Assembly (NCBI GenBank): GCA_000711775.1
Contig: ARYC01003296.1
Location: 1 to 64,000 of the forward strand
DNA: 64,000 bases
Source of the DNA: Oxytricha trifallax
Lineage: Eukaryota > Ciliophora > Spirotrichea > Sporadotrichida > Oxytrichidae
Direction of reading: 5' to 3'
The notes beneath the pieces were generated by a model. The model ran no database searches and was not told where the DNA came from. It was given only the letters and a program-made list of their open reading frames with translations. Of the stretch, positions 44,413-56,631 are shown in pieces (position 1 is the first letter of the stretch; each line of letters opens with the position of its first letter). A program made the position numbers and the translations under genes.

Positions 44413-45604
44413 ATGTTCACAAGCTTAAAACGAATCAAAGAGAAAACGGGTAAAAGAGATTTAGATAGAAAGCACTATATTTATGAACTTATGCAGTAAT
44501 ATGAGAATGGATAACCTCCAAATAATTCAGATAATCCTCTCAACTAAAGTAAATCTTTATTTAATCTCAATAAAATACTTTAAAACTATTCTAAATAGGT
44601 AAAAGAAATGCAAAAACCCAAGATAAGCAATCAAGTTATGTTATAAAATAAGCCAAGAATTCTTTATAAGATCTTGAAAATCCTCATTCTACATTTAATG
44701 AGGATTACAGATTGTAGAGTTTAGTTCATTTATGCAATTTTGCTTATGACCCAGTAAATTACGATATCTTTTTAGAATTAAACACACTTGAATTTTTATT
44801 AGACATTTTACATCTTCATCACGATATTAGCGATTTAATATAGGGTAATGATATTAAGTCAAGTTCACAAAAACAAAGTTTTCATAAATTTGAGAGTTTA
44901 TTTATATATTGAGCTAAACTGTATGTTTTATAAATATTTCACAGCTTGACAAGACTTAATCTTCTATTAAAACCAACAATTTAATATAATCTGATGTTTG
45001 TTACAAAAATCACTCTCAAGATTTCCAATTTGCAATGAGTGGAATTTTTAATCTCTCCGTAGATGAAAGATTCGCACAAATTTTAGTATACAATTTAAAC
45101 CTAATTATGAAGGGACTTTTATCAACTTAGCGAAGTGTCATAGAAAACACTTTAGGAACACTTCTTATGATTATGTATTTTGTTAATAACAAAGCCTTGC
45201 AAGAAAAGTAACTATAATAGAGCACATAGGAGTAATTAGTGAAAACTGATTTTAATTAATAGGGAAATATTCCAACAAATTAATTTGGCATACTTGAAAG
45301 TAAATTGCAGTAAGATGTTCAAAACAATGATTTAACTGGAAAAGTGGATTTCAAATCCTAACATCCAAACGAGGAAGTAAAATAATCAGAGAGAATTTCA
45401 GTTGATGCTAATAATTTAATCTTATAATAAGAAGAAATGAAGAAGAAACATTAAATAATCCTGACAAAGCAAATGTTAAAGGATATTAGCAAAGAAATAG
45501 ATAAAGTTAAGGCAAAGCAATTTGGAAAATAAATTAATAATATCATATTACTCATTAAAGAGTAAATATTGCAATATGAACTGAATGAGAAATCTTAAAG
45601 ATGA
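44413..45604 (+). CDS. ARMC7-like armadillo-repeat protein
   Basis: MFTSLKRIKEKTGKRDLDRK; 50-base intron 44549-44598 (GTAAAT...AATAG); DYRLQSLVHLCNFAYDPVNY, DIFLELNTLEFLLDIL, then after an interruption at about 44895-44942 FAMSGIFNLSVDERFAQILV, IMKGLLSTQRSVIENTLGTL, and a helical tail (MKKKHQIILTKQMLKDISKE, KQINNIILLIKEQILQYELN) ending TGA 45602-45604. The sequence RLQsL..L.NFAYDP.NY....L..L..fLD.L and F...GifNL..D matches ARMC7, a spliceosome-associated factor in animals. Function in ciliates is inference. Confidence 0.75.
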
Positions 45605-46057
45605 TTATTGATTTGTATTTAAAAATAATTGGTTCAAAGAAATTTAATTTAAGTTTTATCATTTTTACTTTTTGTTTTTTTTTATATATAACTATGAAGA
45701 AGATAAAATAAGAAATTAAATTGAATCAATAAACATTAGCTAACAAATTTATGCTGAGAGACTTCATTATTCTAAAATAATTTATATTTATAATCAAAAT
45801 ATTTGATTACAAAAATTTATATAAATTATATTTTGGCCATATTAGATGAAATCTTTTCAACATTTATACTCAAACACACATCAAATTGAAAATAATCCAA
45901 AATACAAAAGTTAAATTTATTAATTGCCACACATAGCTGCTGAAGAATTTTTGAGAATGTCACAGTTCACAATGATCATCCAATACACATCTCAACTCTA
46001 TTCAATTACTTGAAGGTTAGTAAATCATCTATTCTTAGTTCTGAGAGGGTTAAGAAT
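45605..46057. other. AT-rich convergent intergenic region
   Basis: Between two convergent genes. No coding, repeat or RNA gene recognised. Confidence 0.6.
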
Positions 46058-48422
46058 TCATAGTCTCGTCATTGTTTCTGTAGTCTTGTTACTAAGGCAA
46101 TCCTAAAATAATAATGCTTATTACTCATAATTATGAGATTGAATTTGTATAAATCAATTTATATATTTGATTATCCAAAGCAGGGAGTCATCTCTGCAAA
46201 CTAGTGATCAAATTATGAATTTTAATCTTGTTCAAAGTCTTCATCATACTCTCTCTGATCCTCTTAGATAGTCTCAATTTGATAGTTCTCACAGTCAGAG
46301 TCTCCGATATATCCTTAAAAGTCCCCTTCACAAACATCTTCCAAGTAGTTCACGAAGTGTTCTTTCAAGTAGCCGCACTCATCGTACATCTGGGGATACC
46401 TGAGTCTTTCAGAGATAAAACAAACATATAATAATCAATATAATTTAAATCAAAGATGCTTGCATTGCTGAGAAGTGGATACAGCAAATCTGGTGATAAA
46501 CTTGAGTAATGCTAGAGGACAAGTTTACATTCATTCAAACAGTAGTTTTAGTGAACAAAGATAAGTTCGTCGTCTGAATCACTATCGCAGTCTCTCATTA
46601 CTTCTTGAATGTAGTCCTTGTCAACTAACTAACCATTCACGAATACTTGCTCAGTGGGAATCTTTATTTAAATAAGAAACTACTATTATATTTCATCGAT
46701 TTTTAGCTTATTTAAGAATGTTAATGAAAGTAATAATTGAAAATTTATTCATAAAAATCATAAGATCAGCATCATCATAAACATAGTAATCAACGTAGCA
46801 CTTTTAATTGCTTTCTTAGGAGTCCAAAGTTTGAAGTGAAATGCAGCCAACTGGTTTGAACTAATCTTCATGAAATGCTCTATAGGTTCTTCCAATCAAA
46901 GGTCTGATTTTATAAAATGAATGAAAAATGATTTAGACTTAGTTTTCTTTGACTTGCTTGGGAGAGTTAGAAACGTTTGAGAAGACTCTTTTCAGAGGTT
47001 GAACAGACTTCAATTCTTTCTTTTGAGGTATAATTTTCTGCTTGTCCTTGTTTTCTCTTGGACCAGTCTGCTTGCTCTTGATTCTTTCCAATTGAATATT
47101 TATGAAAGTATCACTTCTTTCTTCCTGGTCATCATGGGCTTGATTTTACTAAGCAAGTGAAAACATTTCATTCAAGTTTTGAGCTGATTGCTTGACCTTG
47201 GTAAAGTCATCTTCACTCAACCTTTGCAGTAACCTGGTTGCTTCGAGGTTGTCCAAATAGTCAATGTCCTCGTTCTCACTTTCATCATAATTCAATTCAG
47301 AATCTTCAGGCTAAATAGATGACTACACGCTGAATTAGAAAGGCTGAATCTATTCTTGATCAGCATTGAACATCTTTCTTTGGAAAGGCTTGCTCTTTCT
47401 TTTGAGTTCAGGAGGATTTGGACTCTGCTTTCCATTCTGGTGTTGATCTTAAGTTGAGACTTGTTAAGTAGAAAAGTTGAGGGATTCCACTATTGGATCT
47501 CTGTAAACAGGAAAGCCAATTCTTTGGAAAAGTTTCTCATAATCATCATTCATAGGTGGTTAGCCACAAACATTCTGGTTAGGCAAAGCTTTTTACTCTG
47601 TAATGAAGGGAAGGAACTAAGAGGGAGTATTATAAAATGGAATAATTTTACAAAACTTTAATTCTTAATATTTGAATCATGAGAGTGGTTAAATATATCA
47701 GACTGACGACTTTTGTAGTTGCCAAAGTTATTGTCACTAATCTTTTTCATAAATGTATCATGCATATGTGAAGGTCCTTCAAGAGTCTAATCAGAGATGC
47801 AATCAGCAAAAGGTGAGTGAAAGGGATTGTTAAGCTAAGTTTTGGCTTCTTCATCTCTTTTGAGTTTGTTGTTCTCATAAGCTGCTTGGTTCAAACTTAA
47901 CTCATTCAATCCTTTTTAGAGGTCAATATTTGAATTATCTGTGCTTTGACGTTAAGGGGCTTAAACTTGAAAGTTCATAGAGTTCTAAGAACTATTAAGA
48001 ATACCATGACTTCTACGATTATTGATGGGATTTTAACTAAAGTGATTTTATGCAGAATTTCCAATTTTTTTAAAAGGGAAGTTGAAACTCTAGTTTGAGT
48101 TTGAGGCTAACTCTTGCTTCTTGGTTTCAACTGACGTTCTCTGATTAAGAAAGTTTTTTATTTAATCCACTCCTGCGTTGGCTGGTAATTGAGTATTCTG
48201 GCTCAATTTTACAGAAAATGGCTTTAAGTTTCTATAACTTTGCTTTTGAGTATATCCAGAAGATTGATTGTAGGGAAAAACATTTGGATGAGAATTCTCA
48301 AGACCAAATGATTTTGCAGGAGGTATTGCTTGACGATTGGTTTCAGTTTAGTTGGTAAGATTAGCAGACTAACCATGACTATTGAAATGAGAGTTACCTT
48401 GGAAGTTGGATGAAAAGCTCAT
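46058..48422 (-). CDS. Asn/Gln/Ser-rich protein with a conserved-looking C-terminal domain, unrecognised
   Basis: MSFSSNFQGNSHFNSHGQSA opens a long low-complexity N-terminus (NNRRSHGILNSSQNSMNFQV, IDLQKGLNELSLNQAAYENN). After an AT-rich break near 47640: DPIVESLNFST, NEDIDYLDNLEATRLLQRLS, EDDFTKVKQSAQNLNEMFSL, GPRENKDKQKIIPQKKELKS. The C-terminal part has IRPLIGRTYRAFHEDQFKPV, GCISLQTLDSQ, CYVDYYVYDDADLMIFMNKF, MRDCDSDSDDELIFVH, LRYPQMYDECGYLKEHFVNY, LEDVCEGDFKGYIGDSDCEN. Stop near 46058 is uncertain because the last exon is short. No family recognised. Confidence 0.65.
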
Positions 48423-48472
48423 AATTATTAATTTTAGATTTTATAATTATTAACGTTAAATTCAGCATTCCT

Positions 48473-50125
48473 TCATATTACAGACATTAAAAGCATTAGC
48501 ATTTCAAGTGGACATTTCTAGTTTATCGCTTTTTCATGAAACTCTAATTCACTAAGATTATCATAATTAGTACAATTACACTTCAAATCACATTTTTTTA
48601 AACTCAAAACTTATATTCCTTTGATTCCTAATTTCTCTATTAGTTTATGAAGTGATTACAAACTGTAAAAATTTATCAGGTTTCCATCTAATTTCAGGAC
48701 ACTTAGTTTGTGTGAGCATAATTTAAGCAAGTTTAAACCTCTATTAATACTTGCATCTGCCAGATAATTACCAGAAAGATCTAAGAGTGTTATATTATTT
48801 TACAAAACAAAGTCTCTAAATTGTTGAACTAGCTCTATTGAAGCAGTAACTAAACTCTATTATAAGGGAGAGGCTGCTAATTATACTGTTTTTTATTTAT
48901 CTTATTTTGAAGGGGAAGAAAGATCTCTACTCTGCTAGATTTAATTTACTGATTTATGATGAATACTTAAAAATTTAGCTAGGATTTTACTCTACTTAGG
49001 GAAGATATGATCAATTCTATCTTGACAAAATATCAGGGCTCTCTCATCTATGATTAACTTTGTATTTTAGAATATATATTTAAGAGTTAGTAAGTCATTG
49101 ATATCCTAAAAATGTAAATCTCCAGAGTCTTGCTAAAGTTAAAATTTAGGTAAAGTTGGCTAATGTTTATTGAATTTATTCATTTTTTCTCTTACTATTA
49201 ATTTAGTCTCTAATTCTTGAAGAGCTTCAAAATCATCAATTAAATTGTCGATAAGTACTATCTACTTGAGATTTGGTAAATTTTTTAAGTTATTAGATAT
49301 TTAATTAATAACTCTATTAGTAAATTGACAGTTTTTAACAATCAATTTCTAGAGATTGAATTCTTCTTTCTAAGTATGCAAGAATATTTTGTTAAAAAAT
49401 TAATCTTTCAATTCGTTATTAGAGAGATCAATCTATATTTGTTTAATTTGAAAAAGTCCACATAAAACCTCAGCATGATCAGAATTTATCTAATTGTTAC
49501 TTAAATTTAGGGTCTTAAGCCATTAATTTTATTTTAAAACCTATACCAATATCTCCAATCCTTCTGTATCCAAGTTATTTCTACTAAAATCAACCTGACT
49601 TATCTTGTTTTATTGTATTAGCTCGCTTAATACTTTCTTATTTATTTTAATGAACTCAGTATCAATCATATTATTCGAAAGATTTAAACTTGTTATAACT
49701 TAACCAGTCGATTTTATCAACGTTTTTTGCTTTTAAAGAGTGTTTGAAAGCTGTAGCAATTTAATCTAAGTCATTTCTTTGTTCTATAGTCCTTGACTAA
49801 TTTATTCATACAACTGAGACTTTGAGGCTTGTTCAAAATTTAAAGTTGATTTAACTGGTTCAAAATTTTAATTTGACTTTATTGATTGATTTGAAAGTTT
49901 TTGAGAATTAGACTATTCTAAATTGATATCATCTTGAACTGATCTTTATGAATTTGAAATATTTTAATTTTCTTGTTTAGATTCCAATAAATCTAAATAT
50001 TACTGCTATTGTTATAATTCACACAAGTAATCTTGATATTTATTCTAAAAAAATTGTTATTTAATTTCTTCTTTGGTTTATTCTTAGATTGGTTGGCAGA
50101 CTATACTAGATAGATTCAAATACAT
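48473..50125 (-). CDS. Leucine-rich repeat protein, 550 residues
   Basis: A single 551-codon frame without introns, ATG at 50125 (MYLNLSSIVCQPIQEQTKEE), TGA at 48473-48475. A Gln/Asn/Ser-rich N-terminus of about 150 residues is followed by ribonuclease-inhibitor-type repeats: VITSLNLSNNMIDTEFIKIN, ISQVDFSRNNLDTEGLEILV, WLKTLNLSNNQINSDHAEVL, IQIDLSNNELKDQFFNKIFL, and late ones ITLLDLSGNYLADASI and LSVLKLDGNLINFYSL. Such proteins are common in ciliary and basal-body proteomes, but nothing here fixes a role. Head-to-head with the FERM gene, 63 bases apart. Confidence 0.85.
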
Positions 50126-50188
50126 TTTTGAATTATTTTATTATTATTCTAATTAAATTATATTATTTGTTTGTTTATAATTAATAAA
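50126..50188. promoter_or_regulatory. 63-base divergent intergenic region
   Basis: Lies between the start codons of the LRR (-) and FERM (+) genes. Almost pure A/T (TTATTATTATTCTAATTAAA). Too short for two ordinary promoters; may be a shared one or a junction between two somatic chromosomes. Confidence 0.4.
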
Positions 50189-52208
50189 ATGATTAGAGTT
50201 TATTTGATAGAACGCAAATTTAAGCAACTATTAGAGTTTGATTTGGATCCAGAATCCAGTTTGTAAACTCTCCTGTATCACATCTCCCTTAAATTGAAGC
50301 TCTAAAATTACCTAGATTATGGATTGTATAATTTTATCCAATTTAAAAAATTAAAATTCATTAATTTTGTATGCTATGATTCAATCAGAATCTCAAGTTG
50401 ATAACAGACAAAGTTTAGCATCGTAAGGCTCTTAACTAACAACTCCACTCTCTTAAAATTACTAAAATGACAATGAAGAAATCCTTCGCTATGTTCACGA
50501 TATAAAAAACACTAAAATTTCAGATTTCATGCAAGACACTTATATGTAAACTAAAAATTCAAATATTTCAAGCAATATTTACCAACCAAATATCTTGTAA
50601 AATGTCTCTTTTGTGTTAAGAAGAAGACTTTATGCCTCAGAAATGATTAAAAATTTTGAGTAATTTATTGAACAAGATTAAGAAGACAGTAATTAAATAC
50701 CTCAGCCTAAGAAAATACATAACTAAAAAGTCAATACTCTCTCAGATCATGAAATTAAGTTGCTTTTCAATCAGTTAAGCTATTTCAACATAATTCATCA
50801 CGATTATAACGAAGAGCCTATAGCTATTAAGTAAGCAGCTCTACTTGAGAGTGTAAGATTAATTGAGAGTTAAGGTATCAAAGATATTCACAGTGCTTAA
50901 CTAGACATAAGAGAGATCAATACAATCTTTCCATAGTAACTAGTCACTTATTTCAATAAGAAAAGCATCTACAAAAAGATTCAGTAAACGAAGCAATACC
51001 TTCAATACAATATCAAAGTTGAATAGTTAGAGCAGCTCTATCTCAAACTTTGCTTTTAATAATAGCCTTAAATTGGATCATGCTATTTTTCAGTTCAAGT
51101 TTTAGGACTTACTGATTAAGAACTATATAAGCAATTAAAGAAAATAGAAAAATCCTCACTTCTTCTAGTCGTAAGTCCTCTATCAATCGGATTCGCAGAG
51201 GATTTTGGCAAGAATGGAGGATGCAATAAAAATCATAAGAAACTTAAAGCAATGATTATGTACGATTAAATCGAAGAAATTGATATTCAATAACCTAATA
51301 TGATTCAATAAAATTTAATAAGCAATAAATCGAAAGATCTCAAGAATTAATTTTAAGGAGCTTTTAAGATAACATATTCCAGTCGCTCATATATACAATC
51401 TCAAAATTTATCACCCAGTCTGTTATCTAGAAAATCAGTAGAAGCTCAAAACAAAGTGTAAAGTTAAAACTACAATTCTTAACAGAGCTAGGGCTAAGGC
51501 GAGCATCAAATAATTCTGAAAAGTTTAGATATAAGCCCTTAAAATGCCTCATAGTAAAATAATCTAAATAATGGCTCAAGTAGCTGGCACTAGTAAGAGG
51601 AAATTATTCATTTAATAAATGACTATCTCAATTATAAATATAGAGATCAACCCTTGAAACCATCAGATTACAGAAATCAAAGATAAAAACTATAAAAACT
51701 AAATATTTACATTAAATTAGAATACGATATATTAAGAAATTTCAAAGAATATTAAGTAATCCATATAGTACATTCGGAAATCTAAGAATATATTGAGTAG
51801 CAAGATTTTAGGCTTCTGGACGCTTTAGATTTAGAAAAACAAAAATATGTAGCATTAAGTTAAATTGCCTTGAAGAATTTAGCTGATTAAAACGAGCTCA
51901 AATATGTTACAAGAATTCAAAGATGGATTAAGAATCTAAAATATGTTTAATATAGAAAGAGTCTAATACGAAATATAAAGAAAATATAAGCTTATATTAA
52001 AGGGTTTATAGTTAGATATAGAATTAGAAAATCATATAAGTAGTTAAGGATGTATTGTTTTTATGTTCTAATATTAATATAATTTTTTTAAATATAAATA
52101 ATTAAGGCAAATATATTCACATCGTCTTATGATCAATGTTTATATTTTTCTCTCCTATTAGAAATAATTCTGAACAATAATTTACTAGAATAATAAAATC
52201 TTTAATGA
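50189..52208 (+). CDS. FERM-domain protein with C-terminal IQ motifs
   Basis: F1 lobe: MIRVYLIERKFKQLLEFDLD, PESSLQTLLYHISLKLKLQN, then a frame change near 50385 (short intron or IES) and EEILRYVHDIKNTKISDFMQ, FVLRRRLYASEMIKNFEQFI. F2: HEIKLLFNQLSYFNIIHHDY, EEPIAIKQAALLESVRLIES, FPQQLVTYFNKKSIYKKIQQ. F3: QLYLKLCFQQQPQIGSCYFS, VQVLGLTDQEL, LLLVVSPLSIGFAEDFG. The C-terminus has IQ-like helices: YVTRIQRWIKNLKYVQYRKS, NIKKIQAYIKGFIVRYRIRK. FERM modules link membrane and cytoskeleton; IQ motifs bind calmodulin. It resembles a myosin MyTH4-FERM tail, but no motor is present in the window. Confidence 0.75.
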
Positions 52209-52486
52209 AACGCATTTGAAAATTTGTATTTATTAATTAGAATAAAAATTACATGTTTTATAATCTAAAGAAAATAATATAGAGTATGTCGGAAAATATG
52301 GACTTCCATTTAGTTACACCTGAGATATTAAGCTACTTTAATATAGAAAACTTTTAGAGGTTATCTTGTAAGGAGAAGATTATTAGATTATCTCAATGAT
52401 TTAATTTCCTAATAATACTGAAATTATTTTCAAGTCAAGTATTTTTCTCAATATTATTGTTTGAAATTATGAATTTAAAAATAAAT

Positions 52487-53326
52487 ATGAAAAATAAACA
52501 GCAACACAGTCCATTCAACCAGTATTTAGAATAAAATTCTCAATCGCAACTTAACATTGAGAGACCCCTGTCTTCCCTCTCTTCTTCCAATTAATCAGAA
52601 GTAGACCTAAACTAACATCGCTTAAGTGCTCAATTTTAGTAGAGACCAAGCGCCATTAATAAAAATCATGATCGCAGTAGTATAATTACTTACACACAGA
52701 TTAATGACTAATAAAGTAATAATAATATGCTTTTATCACCTCAGCCTGGAAACTAAAATCAACTAATAATGAATAAATCAAGTCAAAAACATGTTTCACA
52801 TGAAATAGTTCCTTTGAATAAAAGATAGAACAAAATTCAATAGCAAATCTCAAGTATTCTAGAAAATGACAGTAGATAGAGCTACCTAGATAAATCCATG
52901 GAACTAAATAAGTAAGTTAACAATTTAGAGAATGACTTTATTGAAAGAGAAAACGATTTACTAAAGCGTGAAATTAAGAAATTACAATCCCAAATGAATC
53001 AGCATAGTGAGGTTTAAAAGTAGGTACTAAAGGAGAGATTTATTCAAGATTTCGTTGATAAAAATGGAGAATAAAGTTCCAGGAAGTAGGGAGCTAGAGA
53101 GAATTAAAAAATTGAGCCACAAATGGAAAAAGATAGCATTCAAAAAGAATACTCTAGGTTTAAGATTTAATAGCTTAGGAACTTAAATCAAGACGCAAAA
53201 GCTTAAAATATGCCAAAATAAAATACAAATTAGTAAACAGTGAGATAAAATTAATAAATTCATTAGAAATCAGTGAAATTACCTAAAAGTGTTTAAAATA
53301 AAAATTGGGTGGTTTTTTTATTATGA
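52487..53326 (+). CDS. Gln/Ser-rich coiled-coil protein, first part
   Basis: MKNKQQHSPFNQYLEQNSQS begins an open frame to TGA 53324-53326. Low complexity until a coiled coil at LDKSMELNKQVNNLENDFIE, RENDLLKREIKKLQSQMNQH. The end (NKNWVVFLL then TGA) looks like read-through of an intron (GTGGTT...TAATAG, about 53310-53367), so the protein probably continues into 53640-55798. Confidence 0.6.
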
Positions 53327-53639
53327 TATATTTTATTATTAAATAATTTTTCTAATAGACTATAAAAAACACAAAAAGAAAAAGTTTAGGAAAATAAAAA
53401 ATAAATTATAAATAAATTAGATTCTAAATTAATTTATAAATATCTTAGGATAAATGAATTAATGAGTATTAAATATAATTAAAAAACAAACTTTAATTTT
53501 TCATATTCTCTATCTATAGGTTTATTTCTAAGCATTTCTATAATTTATAATACAATCTAAAAATAAATCAATATAATTTAAATTTTATATTTAAAAAAAT
53601 AATAATCCTAATTTTATAACCATTAAAAATATATAAAAC

Positions 53640-55798
53640 ACTTCTGAATAAATACCTACGAATTAAAACATTGCAACTTAAAACTAGTAAACAATAGATT
53701 CCAGAAAATCAACTGCTCGAAATCAGTAAAGCTCTAGTTTTGTATCATTCATTCAGAACAGACCTTCTATCACTCCATCTGAAAATAACTAGTTTTCTGG
53801 ATTACCAAACAGCCCAAAAACCTTCATCTACCAAAATGATTCCAAGAGACCATCCCTTGTTTCTTACTAAAATAGAAAATAATAAATCGTCTCCCCTCTA
53901 CCAATGTCGTTTCAGTAAAAATATGAAGATGTTTAAATATCATAGACTGAAGACTATATGCATGAGTAGTACTTGAGAGAAAAGCACTTGCTTGACTAAA
54001 TTAGAAAACTTAGAATACAGAATGAACAAATTGAGATTAAGTTCTAGTAGAGTCAGAAAGAAAATATGGAACTTAATAAGCGCATAAAGGAGCTGGAATA
54101 ACGAGAGCAGAGAAGATATGATTAAAATTTGGAGTGTCGATTGAATCACTTAGAGAGTAATGTGCAAGGAGTTATGTTGCTGAAAGGCCAGTAAAATTAT
54201 CAATAGTAAAATTCAGCTAATACTAGCATGTAACTTAATACAGAGTTCAAAAATAGATTTGACCAGTGTAATTTGGAATCACATTAAAAGCACAGTTTCT
54301 TGAACTTGCCCTCTTAATAAAACAGTAGAATGAATAGCTTTAGATAGAATAATTATCCTAAATCAGTTGATACAAGCAGTCGAGGACCCTCTGCGAAAGT
54401 TACTCCAATTAGAGAAAGATCTTAAAACTATAATGAAAGTCTGGTTTAAGAAGTTTTCCTTATTGAAGATCATGAAGACTAGAGCCAATTTCCAAATTAA
54501 CAATCTCATCCTACATATATTCAAAGATAAGTTTTCAGTCAAGTGAACTCCCCAGATTTAAAAGGAAATTACTTCGTTGTGAATCATTAGCACAATTAGT
54601 CTTATTAAAACACCCTAGATCGAAGAGATGATAATGCTACTACTCTAGATTCAATGCCAAATTGCCTGCCTTTGCAAAGTTAAAATACAGTGGATTCATG
54701 CGGTTAACAGCATACTTTAGAGGCTTTCCCAACATCTTAAAGAAGGCTGAGAGATTGCTGCAAGGAAAAGTATATATAATTAGAGAAAGAAAAGCGTGAT
54801 AAATCTCTCAATTCTTAAAGGTCTAACTCAAGAGGGCATTCTAAAAACTAAAGAAGCATTTAAACTCAAAGGCCTATTTCTAAGATTGGCTTGAATAAAT
54901 TTACTTCAAGATAGAATAGTATAATAAGTCCAGATTAGAGCAGAAACACAAGTCAATAAGTAGTGACTGGCTTGGCTACTAATAACCCAAGCACTCAAAG
55001 TACCCAGTTAAATAACTACAATTAACTTACCAAAACAGGCTCACGATAGACTAATCAACAAAATTCTTAGTAGTAATTTAACAATATAAGCAGTATACAC
55101 TAAAACACTTCTTCACACCAAAACTATACTCATTTAATGGTATAAAGAGAATGCCTATAATTTGTTGTATTTCTTCATAAATATAATTAAAATGTTACTC
55201 AGAACACTTATGAGAATAATTATCCTTAATTGAATTAAGACCTCTATTACAACACAACGTATGATGAAAACGAAGAAGGCGTAGTTTAAGCAATTTAATA
55301 AGACCATAATGTGATTCATGGAAATAAAACCCAATCTTATAAATGTAAAAATGTAACATAGTTTTATAAATAAAAATCAATTAAATCTTTATAATTTATC
55401 ATAAAATTAATATTACCTAGATTTTTTAGTTTTCTTTTAGTATTAATGAATATCAGCATCTTATTAATTTAGTATTTTTTAATTAATTTCAACATTTGTT
55501 AAAAAACTCAAAGGGTTTAGAGACAGCAATTAGTATTAAGAACCAAGCATTATGATCACAGATCAAAATTAAGGACAGTTTTATTAACAAAACTAGAATT
55601 AAATCTACAGCAATTATACTCAAATTAGACAACCAAAGAAGTTTAAATCTCATCTGAAAAAATATCATTTCGTATTTATTTTTTAATTATTAAGTTAAAA
55701 AAGAATTTCCCAAATCATAGTCAAATCGCAGATATTTCTCAAGTTCAAAATAATAATAACACTAATTAAAGCAGCAGACATACAAAGCAATTCAGATG
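53640..55798 (+). CDS. Gln/Ser-rich coiled-coil protein, second part
   Basis: One frame stays free of TGA for about 2.1 kb: SRKSTARNQQSSSFVSFIQN, then a coiled coil YLREKHLLDQIRKLRIQNEQ, IEIKFQQSQKENMELNKRIK, ELEQREQRRYDQNLECRLNH, then Ser/Asn/Gln-rich tail (RPISKIGLNKFTSRQNSIIS) to TGA 55796-55798. The part after 55360 is hydrophobic and may be intron. Same strand and style as 52487-53326; likely one gene. No family recognised. Confidence 0.6.
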
Positions 55799-56631
55799 AA
55801 AAATTTAGGAAACTAAATAAAACTCAATTAAATAGAAAAGATGCTAAATAAATTATTAAATTTGATCATATTCTATAAATTCATTGAAATCTTCTTTGTT
55901 TTTGTTAATTTTTACAAAATTTAAGGGAGTTTGAAATAAAATAATATCCACATTCATATAACTTTGTGATATACTTGAATATTCCTTTATTAAATTTAAT
56001 TTTAATTAAAATAAGAAAATATTTTATAATACTATAAATCTGATAAAATAATAAATAAATTTTAATTTCTACAATAGGAGAGAGTGGGTATAATTGCTAA
56101 TTAATATATAATAACTGTGAATTTGAAGTGTAATTATCATGATAAGATTTAATATAAAATGCAAAGTTTATTTAAAAGAATGATTTATGCGAAGTAAATG
56201 TTTTTGATATTATTATTGCTCAGTAAAATATAGTAATTAGCACTTACTATTTTATGTAAGGTAATAAAAATAATTGTAATTGTGGCAATACTAAAACACA
56301 AATCTAAAAGAAAATTCTATTAAAATATTCAACAAAAATTCAAAGTGAAAATTATATTTTAAATATGGCAATAGAAATTAATACTGTTTGATATTATGGT
56401 TGTTTGATATAATATGGATTTTTTATCATATATAGTGAGTGAAAACGTTTAATACTGTTCTATTCCAATTTTATAATCAATTTTCTTTTTAAGTTAATGT
56501 CCAATTTGATTATCATTTTTTAAATATAAAAGCCAAAAATATCATTATAATAAATTTTAGCAATAGTAGTATGAGGCGTATTATTTAGGCGCTCAAATAG
56601 CTATGAGCGAGCAGTGTGAGTTATTATTTTC
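55799..56631. other. AT-rich intergenic region
   Basis: No gene, repeat or RNA gene recognised. Convergent flanking genes. Confidence 0.6.
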
